Source of the DNA: Aquanectria penicillioides
Lineage: Eukaryota > Ascomycota > Sordariomycetes > Hypocreales > Nectriaceae
Reading direction: 5' to 3'
DNA: 64,000 bases
NCBI GenBank assembly: GCA_003415625.1
Contig: PYIU01000003.1
Coordinates: 6,138,001-6,202,000, forward strand
Made by a program: the position numbers and the translations under genes. Positions 56,710 through 64,000 of this stretch are shown here, piece by piece. The notes below the pieces were generated by a model. That model made no database searches, had not been told where the DNA came from, and worked only from the letters and a program-made list of their open reading frames with translations. How positions within the stretch are numbered: position 1 is the first letter of the stretch; the number at the start of each line of letters is the position of its first letter.

Positions 56710-59292
56710 ATGGGCAAGTTCTCCTTTCCCGGTCGCAAGAAGCAGCCGCCGCAGGTCACCGTTACCGCCCCCATCACAAGCAAAGCCCAAAAAATCCTCG
56801 GCTCGACCGCCCTCAACATCGACGACGAGTTTTCCGGCTCAAAGATTAGCTTAGCTGGCACTGAGCGCTCCCTCGCCCTCAACTACGCTTCCTCCCTCCG
56901 CGGCTCGCGCAAGGTTCAACGTGAATGGGGAGACGAATCCGATGTCGTCCCACGACACCTCCGAGGCAATGCGCTCCCCGCCGACGATGACAGCTACGAC
57001 GAGTATGACGACCTCACTTCCGACATGACCAGCGTCTTGCGGAAGAGGCAATCTACATCCACTTTGGTTTCTTGGTATGATAAATCCAAGCAACCGCTCT
57101 CCATTTCTCAGCAGACATCCAACTCTGCAATGGCAAAGGGATTGCCAACTAAGGCGCAGAAGATGCTCGACATGGACCACACTGTGTCCAATTCAAAATC
57201 TAGAAAGAAGCCTACCAGGCTTGATCTGTCTCAGGTCATGTCCCGAAGAGGCAAAAGGAATGAGCCACAACCCTGGGAAGGGCCCATTCTCGGTGGCGAC
57301 CAGGTTGTCAAGTCTCCCTCACTATTCTCCCCTGTGGCATCCCCATCACTTCGCGGGAGACTAAACAGGCGACCCACCAAGGAAAGCTTGCGATCAATGA
57401 AGTCTGAACCCGCCCGCTCGACAGCCCCTTCACGCCATGGACAAAACCAAAACCACCTGGACGGTTTGCCCAATTTGTATGAGCACTACGAGCAAATGTC
57501 CTTCCGTCAGATTATGGACGATGACTTGAATGCTGTGGAAGGTGAAAGTGAGGAGGGACAGATGCAACTGGAGCTCCAACCAGAACAAGTGTACAACCTT
57601 CCTGTGAGCAAATCTGCTCAGCATCTCCATCTATCCTCCCACCATGACGAACATGTCATTTCGCAATACTCGAAGCGCACCCTCCCTCAGACTCCCCAAG
57701 CCTCTCTCATCGGCAAGGTTGACACCTCTTCCCCCGCCGACTGTGCAGCCAGTGTATCTAGCCGTCACACTCGCACTTCCAAGGCGTCGAAACGCACGGA
57801 CCGAAGCTTCCAGGAATCAGATCTCCAGGAAAAGAGTATGCTCTCTTTATCCTCGGACTCAGAAGAGGATGATATGTATATGGAATCGTCATTCAAGGGC
57901 CCTGCATCGGTCCCTGAATATCCCGCTTCCGATTCGGGCTCTATCTTCGATCAGCGCCCGGTTACGTCGCGGACAAGCCAAAGCGCTGAAAGCAAACGAT
58001 TTAGCAAAGCGAGCGCTCGCGCCAGCCTCTCCCCATCAAACAACTTCCTTACGATTCCCAATGGCCACCATATCAAGCCTTCTGCTGTATGCGCTCGGTC
58101 GAGTTCCCTCTCAGGAAGCTCTTCCAACACCATCCAAGAAGGCACTGTTCCTCGCTCTCCCTCGCAGCTCTCTTGCCTTTCCAACTCTTCGATTAACACA
58201 ACTATGACTTGGCAGAGCAAGGCTGGCCTCGGCTTGCACCAAGCTCGCCCTATTACCATGCAGCCAGCCCAGGGACCCTCAGATTCTGAACTGGAATTTG
58301 ACTCCGAGCTGGAGCAGGATCAAGAGATGAGCCTGGAATTCGAGTCTGGCGAGATGCTTGAGACCCTCAGCAGACAGGCATATGTTCCTCAGGAATCAAA
58401 GGCTAATGCTGCTGATCAGCCAACCCCGCCCTTGAGCCCCAGCTCAGTCGACTTTTACATCCGTTCTGCCCATTCCTCTATTGACGGCCATAGTAGTCAC
58501 AATCGATTCATGGCTGTCACCCGCCAGGAAGAGATGCTCTTGGCTGCACTCCGCCACAAGCGACAACTCATGCGAGAGACTATTCTATCCGAGATTGAAG
58601 ACAATGTCCGCGCAGAGCAACGCCTATCTACGTTCCCAAAGGGCCATCGCTCCAAGCCCTCTGAGGCTACAATCACCGAGTCTAACTTTGATCTTGACTT
58701 CCCGGCGCCGCCAATGTGCAAAGATAAGACCACTGTAACTGCAGACGGTACTACCATCATCGATCTCCGACTTGGCTCATCTGCCAGCCACTTGTCGCCT
58801 CCAAGCGACGTGAACGACCTTCCGTCGGCCGTCCCTGCTCTCCCTTCATCCAAGAAGGCTCTTCTCAAGGCCCAGAAGGAGTTCCGGAACGACCAGCATG
58901 AGCGCATCCTTCTTTACCTCGATCATGAGGAGAACGGCCCTTTCGACGATGGCGAGCCGAGCCCTGATTTGAGTGATTTCATGGAATTTGACGCCGAAGA
59001 GACTGAGAGCAATGGCGACGCCGTGTCTGAGGTTATCCTCTACCCCTCTCAGACTCGACGCCATGGCCATCGGTCTGCCGGCCGATCTGCCAGCAAGCGA
59101 CGTTCGGAGGCCGTAAGGTCCCGTCAGGCCCACGATTTGTCCCCTGAGCGACTTGTCGAGATCGATGTGCCTCGTCCTGACAGCCCTATCTCACCTGATC
59201 CCATGTCGACGATGCCACGTCGGGGAACTGTGAACAAGAAGACCGCCCGCTTGAGCGCCGTGGGCCCTGCCCGTTGGGGCTATGAAGACTAA
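56710..59292 (+). CDS. Large Ser-rich, mostly disordered protein of unknown function
   Basis: Single exon; 860 aa from the ATG at 56710 (MGKFSFPGRKKQPPQVTV), which has a good AAAATGG context; the frame extends slightly upstream without an ATG. The composition is Ser, Arg, Pro and acidic residues, with few hydrophobic blocks, so most of the chain is probably disordered. Visible modules are a basic N-terminus with repeated TKAQKxL motifs (SKAQKIL near 30 and TKAQKML near 150), an acidic Tyr-Asp patch (DDDSYDEYDDL), many SPxx phosphorylation-like sites, and one confident helix, RQEEMLLAALRHKRQLMRET, near residue 620. The C-terminus is RLSAVGPARWGYED. I know similar proteins only as conserved uncharacterised fungal proteins. 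The long open frame and even codon use make it certainly coding. No transmembrane segment or signal peptide. Confidence 0.88.
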   Translation: MGKFSFPGRKKQPPQVTVTAPITSKAQKILGSTALNIDDEFSGSKISLAGTERSLALNYASSLRGSRKVQREWGDESDVVPRHLRGNALPADDDSYDEYDDLTSDMTSVLRKRQSTSTLVSWYDKSKQPLSISQQTSNSAMAKGLPTKAQKMLDMDHTVSNSKSRKKPTRLDLSQVMSRRGKRNEPQPWEGPILGGDQVVKSPSLFSPVASPSLRGRLNRRPTKESLRSMKSEPARSTAPSRHGQNQNHLDGLPNLYEHYEQMSFRQIMDDDLNAVEGESEEGQMQLELQPEQVYNLPVSKSAQHLHLSSHHDEHVISQYSKRTLPQTPQASLIGKVDTSSPADCAASVSSRHTRTSKASKRTDRSFQESDLQEKSMLSLSSDSEEDDMYMESSFKGPASVPEYPASDSGSIFDQRPVTSRTSQSAESKRFSKASARASLSPSNNFLTIPNGHHIKPSAVCARSSSLSGSSSNTIQEGTVPRSPSQLSCLSNSSINTTMTWQSKAGLGLHQARPITMQPAQGPSDSELEFDSELEQDQEMSLEFESGEMLETLSRQAYVPQESKANAADQPTPPLSPSSVDFYIRSAHSSIDGHSSHNRFMAVTRQEEMLLAALRHKRQLMRETILSEIEDNVRAEQRLSTFPKGHRSKPSEATITESNFDLDFPAPPMCKDKTTVTADGTTIIDLRLGSSASHLSPPSDVNDLPSAVPALPSSKKALLKAQKEFRNDQHERILLYLDHEENGPFDDGEPSPDLSDFMEFDAEETESNGDAVSEVILYPSQTRRHGHRSAGRSASKRRSEAVRSRQAHDLSPERLVEIDVPRPDSPISPDPMSTMPRRGTVNKKTARLSAVGPARWGYED

Positions 59293-60123
59293 TTCTCAAC
59301 TCCATGGCCGATGTGATGCTGCTTGGCTTAATTATGATGAAAACCTATCTATTTCCTTTTTACTCTTCACCTCTTCGACATGGCTACATAATGGAGCCTT
59401 TTTTTTTCTACCTTTTAGAACTTTTGATCATGAAATGATCTTGCACACATCAACACAACATACATTATTTCCTATGTCGGCGATGAATTTCTTTTATCAA
59501 ACTATTTTTGGGATATCGCGAGGGGTTTCTGGATTACAAACGAGTTGACGGATGTTTATAAGACATCGTCTTGGGCACCGGAGCCTGAATTTAAAAGGCC
59601 CTTTTACCTGCCATGGAAATACCCGGTGGATTATGGCGTGGCGTTTATTTTCTTTGACGGGAGTTCTCGAGACGACTTTGTTTGCTCTCCAAGATCAACT
59701 GTCGTTTCAGGCAAGCACAAATGAGAAAGGGGGGAAGAGATGAAAGAGCATTCAAATGGAGGCAATCGTGAACTTGACGAACGTGACGAACACAGGAAGA
59801 CAGAGCACGAAATTGGAAGGGGAGGCAACCTCGTTAAATCAGCTGGAGCGGGATACGGGTTGGAAGGCTTGAATGTGTATCATATTGTAATTTTTTTCAC
59901 GGGAAATAGTTCAGTAGAAGGTTGCTTAGAGATGGCCCTTAAAAGAAAGGGTCGAAGAAATGCGAAAGTGGTCGGTTCGTTAAAAGTCTTTGTCCTATCA
60001 TGGTCTTCATTTGCATATGCCTTTTACCGCCCTCACAAGAAATATGGATTTCGCTCCGTTTGCGCCGCTATCCGTACGTTTGTGCAGTTTCGAATGGGTC
60101 GGTCGGTGAGAAGTGTAGGTTCT
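59293..60123. other. Intergenic between convergent gene ends
   Basis: About 830 bases between the convergent 3' ends of the disordered protein and MMS2. T-rich after 59340. No supported gene. Confidence 0.5.
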
Positions 60124-60912
60124 TCAGTAGGTCTCGCCCTCGCGAGGCTGGGGGATCTTCTTGTGTTGGGGAGCAGCCATGTACCTGCGTTGTTCCACAG
60201 CGTTAGTATGCTCAACTCTATCATTTGCCTCGTTCCTTGGGCGCAAGAGATTCGTCCTTGGCAAGAAAGCACTCACCTTCGCAACTCGATCAGGATGGTC
60301 TCGATGGTGTTTTCGCGCTTCCATTCTCGCAGACAGGGAAGAACTGCGACGAGGACGTTGCCCAGGTCATCAACGCAGGGGAGGACGATCTTGGTAATGA
60401 ACTTGAGGGTCGGGGGCTGATCAGGATAGTTGGGACCGCAATAGATTTGGACGCTGTAGATGCGGTTCTCGAAGACGGACTGCATTTGCGAGGAGCGCCA
60501 GGTGGTTAGCGGCTGGAATACATCCGGGCTCGGCAATGAGATGACAGGGTAGGAAGATGAAGCAGTATAATTTCCACTTGGAGCTAATGCTCGGATCTAT
60601 CTGGGCGGCGGTAAAAGAAGTTTGAACTCGCTTCATACGCCGCGTGCGAAAGGGTCAAACAACCGAAGTCGCCTCCAGCGACGCATCACGAGGTGCAGTT
60701 CCGACACGGCTCCGGATCGGGCCCGGTCAACAAGGGCGCGGGCAAAGCAAAAGACTTACATGGGGGGGGCCAAGAATGGTACCGTTCCAGTTGGTCATGA
60801 GAAGGTCTTCGCCATCCTCAAGACCATAACTGCAGGCCTCAGCACCGAGGCCCTTCTCGCCCTTCTCGAGCTCCTCCAACAGGCGGAAATTGCGGGGGAC
60901 CTTGGCCGACAT
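60124..60912 (-). CDS. MMS2: Ubiquitin-conjugating enzyme variant MMS2 (UEV)
   Basis: Catalytically inactive E2 variant that pairs with Ubc13 to build Lys63-linked ubiquitin chains in postreplication DNA repair. Exons 60912-60760, 60479-60277 and 60184-60124 give 138 aa, the typical length. [20 protein letters not shown] and [16 protein letters not shown] form the start; [20 protein letters not shown] and [19 protein letters not shown] form the core; [19 protein letters not shown] is the end. The active-site Cys context of true E2s is absent, as expected. Intron 1 is 280 nt, far longer than others here; its acceptor is preceded by CTAAC. Intron 2 has ATACTAACG. The loop [11 protein letters not shown] between LPC and LPCL is odd for the family, and may be one residue short. 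Confidence 0.92.
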
Positions 60913-61478
60913 GGCTATTCTACTCTGGCGGGGTTTGTGATTCGCTCAGCGCAAATAGGAGAGAGGTTGATAGAGGGCGCGAGGCGGGCGACAGAAAGAA
61001 AAGGGAGAGTAGAAAAAAAAAAGAAAGGAAAGTTATCAGATGAGACGGCGTCCGGGATGTGGTGTGTCCGTGACGGAAGTTGGGATGTTTAGTGGAATGG
61101 CGGGTTTGGCGATAAAGACAATGAGCCAGAGGGACGGCGCGGGGCACATGGGTTTTGGGAGGGGGGAGACTCATTGACTGATAACCGCATTGAGGCACAG
61201 CCACATATCGTGGCGCCTAATAGCTCTGAAGTGTATTGACCGCCACACGAGGCTACACGCTTCAGCCACACACCCAATTGACCACTGGCGTCACCAAGAA
61301 ATGCTGCCTGCCACGGGTAAATATCGGGGCAAGAGCTCCCCCCAGCTTTTACAAGCTTCCAGTACACCGGCTGAGGTAGTTTTTCCTTTCCACCAGCCCT
61401 GAGACGTCATCCGGCATCACTCCTCCAGTTCGACGACCTGCTCCTACTTTTCCTCCACGCACAACCCAAGCCGCAACC
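60913..61478. promoter_or_regulatory. Divergent promoter of MMS2 and the stomatin-like gene
   Basis: 566 bases between outward-pointing start codons. Pyrimidine-rich leaders occur on both sides (CTTTCTTTTT-like on the minus strand near 61010-61030, CTCCTACTTTTCC on the plus strand near 61440). No TATA box is evident. Confidence 0.5.
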
Positions 61479-62786
61479 ATGGCCATGTCCCTGACGAGGG
61501 CGGCCCTCCGCGTGCCTACGCAGCCGCGCCTCCTCGCAGCCGCTGCCATCTCCGCCTCCGTCCTCGCCCGCCGTCCCTTGACCACCTCGGCCCGCGCCCT
61601 CCTCCCCGCCGGCTTCGGACCCCCCGTTGTGCCCTCCTACTTCTCCAAGCCCCGACTGCCCGCCAACACGGTCGTGCGCTTCGTCCCCCAGCAGACGGCA
61701 TGGATTGTTGAGCGTATGGGAAAGTTCAACAGAATTCTCGAGCCCGGTCTTGCCATCCTCGTGCCCTTCATCGACCGAATCGCCTACGTCAAGAGCCTCA
61801 AGGAAGCCGCCATTGAGATCCCCAGCCAGAGCGCCATCACTGCCGACAATGTTACCTCGAACTCGATGGCGTTCTCTTCACTCGCGTATTCGATGCGTAC
61901 AAGGCGAGGTGAGTGTTGAATGCGAATTGTCCCGTATCAATCGCGGCATCCCGACCCATCCGTGACCACCAAAAATCACCATTGCTAACATGCCTTTCCC
62001 ATCCCACAGCTACGGAGTCGAAGATGCCGAGTACGCCATCTCCCAGCTCGCCCAGACAACCATGCGATCCGAGATCGGTCAACTGACTCTCGACCACGTG
62101 CTAAAGGAGCGTGCCGCCCTCAACACCAATATCACAGCCGCTATCAACGATGCCGCTGAGGCTTGGGTGTCACTTGCTTGCGTTATGAGATCCGTGACAT
62201 CCACGCCCCCGGCGCTGTTGTAGAGGCCATGCACCGCCAGGTCACTGCCGAGCGCTCCAAGCGTGCCGAGATTCTCGACTCCGAAGGTCAGCGACAAAGC
62301 GCTATCAACATTGCCGAGGGTAGAAAGCAGAGTGTCATCCTCGCCTCCGAAGCCATGCGCGCTGAGCGCATCAACGAGGCGGATGGTGAGGCTGAGGCTA
62401 TCCTGCTCAAGGCTCGCGCCACTGCTGAGGGTATTGATGCCGTCGCCCAGAGCATCCTCAGAGGCGAGGCTGGTGCTCAGGCCGCAGTTAGTCTGAGTGT
62501 TGCTGAGAAGTACGTCGATGCTTTCGGCAAGCTTGCCCGTGAAAGCACCGCTGTCGTCGTTCCCGGCAACGTTGGTGATATCGGTGGCATGATCGCGACC
62601 GGTCTCAGCGTTTACGGCAAGGTCGGCGAGGCCCAGGCCCGCACCATGGCCAAGTCGCTCGTCGATCGTACCGCCCAGTCTGAGGCCAAATCCTCCGATG
62701 ATGCCTCTGCTGCCAACTCTGGTCCCGCCTCTGGTGTAAAGGAGACGGTTCTGGATGGCTTCAACCAGACTACCTCTAAGAACTAA
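61479..62786 (+). CDS. Mitochondrial stomatin-like protein 2, with two single-base frame breaks
   Basis: SPFH/prohibitin-family scaffold of the mitochondrial inner membrane, equivalent to SLP-2. Exons are 61479-61908 and 62010-62786, with a 101-nt intron. The Arg-rich, acid-free start ending [17 protein letters not shown] is a mitochondrial presequence. [20 protein letters not shown] and [19 protein letters not shown] begin the SPFH domain. After ADNVT near 61855 one base is missing: the conserved continuation ([14 protein letters not shown]) is in the next frame. After AEAW, near 62165, a second base is missing, and the conserved [16 protein letters not shown] is again one frame over. The remainder ([17 protein letters not shown], coiled coil, then Ala/Ser-rich end) is intact. 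Both losses fall in C or G runs, so sequencing error is as likely as a real mutation; identity is not in doubt. Confidence 0.88.
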
Positions 62787-64000
62787 GCGTATCAACCAGC
62801 CTGATTATGCAAAATAACGGCTACGCTACGAAGAGGAGGAGATAGGTATCCTCTCTCACCCACCCACTCAGTTATGCACACATTTTCACACACACAAACT
62901 CACTCTACCTGTCACAAAATCGGCGTTTAGCGGGTGTACTTATATGGATCCTTGGGATCTTGTCAAACTCTTTGAGCAATTGGGGGCAGAGGGGCAATGG
63001 AGAGGAAGCATGGGAGAGAGCTAAATGTGTACTATATGACGGAATTTTATTGTCCCTCAAGGGGAAAAGGGAACAGAAACAAACATCTTAACCTCCAAGA
63101 CCGCCTAATTTGCTAGGACTCGCACTGCCTCTCATAACAATGCCAGTTGAATGATGCAAAAATAAGGGAATATCTTTTCCCAAAGTCACGCCTGGTGCAA
63201 TAGTGTACTTCTATGCAGAAAAAAACTTAGGACAATCTAGTAATGTCGATAAAACTCCAAGATGTTAGTAGATTTACCTTGCAGCTCCGTAGGGACGATT
63301 GCTAGTTATACGGATACTCATTCCTGGTCACCCCACATCTACACATGAGTGCCCTGAGTCCCTCCCCCAAGTTTAAGACTCATTATTGGAGTTCTACGCC
63401 AACAAGCTCGACTGCTCAAGGTTTGGAGGACGTGCTACCGGGACGAGCATATCAACAACAGTAGCCACCGATTCAGCGTTCCACGTGCTGTACTTCCCTA
63501 GACCCCGTATGATAGGAAAAGCCCTCATCTGTCAGCCTTGTCAGCTTTCATGTTCTCTCTGCTCGCATTTGTGGGGTTGTCGGAAATACCGATCATCCAT
63601 GTTTTAAGTGAAAGGGAGTGAAGGGTGAGTTTTGATCCAGACGTCCGCACATCCCCTAGAGACCATGTCAATATCTGGCCCACAGAGATCATTTGGAAAT
63701 GCCACCACTCAACCGATCACAGACTTCCGGGTGCCAATGAAGAATCTCTTCACAGGCCCGGGAAGACATGCGCGGAAAAGTTGAACGGTCCCTCCGGCCA
63801 TACGGGCTTGATCATCTGAAGCGTCACTCCGGGTATACAGGCTTCGAGATTTCGTGGAGCCCAGGGCCACGATCGCCATCACTGGAAGCGACATGTCTTC
63901 ACACCCCTCAAGAGGAAGCCCTTGCGTATCATACCGCCTCAAATGAATGTGTCGCTATGGCATTCCTCAACATTCTGAAAGGACGGCAACCGCCGATCAC
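62787..64000. other. Window end, no supported gene
   Basis: 1.2 kb. The first 300 bases look like the 3' region of the stomatin-like gene (CACACACA-rich at about 62875-62900). Short frames at 63386-63607 (+), 63625-63819 (+) and 63709-63942 (-) overlap one another and match nothing recognisable; one could be the edge of a gene beyond the window. Confidence 0.45.

Noticed and set aside
63709..63942. 77-codon minus-strand frame near the window end
   Set aside because: Too short and unrecognised; it could be an exon of a gene beyond the window but nothing supports this.
1..64000. CRISPR arrays, rRNA genes, polyketide or peptide synthetase core genes, telomere repeats
   Set aside because: None seen on either strand; the short tandem repeats present have no spacer structure.

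Overview
The window is nuclear DNA of a filamentous ascomycete (Pezizomycotina). The gene set and splicing style fit a Sordariomycete, possibly Hypocreales, but the species cannot be named from sequence alone. Evidence: most genes carry short introns (46-101 nt) with GTAAGT-like donors and CTAAC/CTGAC-like branch sites; the proteins are typically fungal (CPC1/GCN4 bZIP factor, C2H2 factor with a fungal regulatory domain, OPT and YAT transporters, a GPI-anchored wall protein, MON2, TRM7, MMS2); and the one LTR retrotransposon is turned into an AT-rich, ORF-free block in the way repeat-induced point mutation (RIP) does. For most multi-exon genes I could place exons so that the total coding length is a multiple of three.

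Layout. 0-5 kb: the 3' part of a CPC1-like bZIP regulator of amino-acid biosynthesis (+), then an OPT oligopeptide transporter (-). 5-7.7 kb: no convincing gene. 7.7-22.9 kb: a compact accessory block with a C2H2 transcription factor (-), an SDR oxidoreductase (+, divergent from the factor), an amidase (-), a zinc alcohol dehydrogenase (-) and a PuuE/HpPgdA-like deacetylase (+). A 5.5 kb Ty1/copia-like element (minus orientation, 5-bp target duplication AGCTC) sits inside what was a roughly 0.5 kb divergent promoter between the dehydrogenase and the deacetylase. RIP-like mutation covers the interior and stops inside both LTRs. 24-29.5 kb: an Mtr-like amino-acid transporter, a GPI-anchored protein and a GNAT acetyltransferase. 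29.6-36.7 kb: TRM7 and MON2, both minus. 36.9 kb: a damaged tRNA-like sequence. 38.7-40.5 kb: a single-exon flavoprotein/F-box-like/ankyrin-like fusion. 41.2-41.6 kb: a possible small membrane protein. 45.7-47.5 kb: a YAT-type amino-acid permease. 47.5-56.7 kb: a gene-poor, microsatellite-bearing stretch. 56.7-62.8 kb: a large disordered protein of unknown function, the ubiquitin-conjugating variant MMS2 and, divergent from it, a mitochondrial stomatin-like protein whose frame is broken by two single-base deletions.

How the genes may work together. Nitrogen supply is a recurring theme (CPC1, OPT, two amino-acid permeases), although these genes are dispersed and probably not an operon-like unit. 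The 7.7-22.9 kb block is the best candidate for a functional cluster: a pathway-type regulator, two oxidoreductases and two enzymes of families that break C-N amide bonds. A cyclic imide/half-amide or related amide catabolic route is one testable reading; this is inference. The remaining genes are housekeeping functions (tRNA methylation, endosome-Golgi traffic, DNA damage tolerance, mitochondrial membrane organisation).
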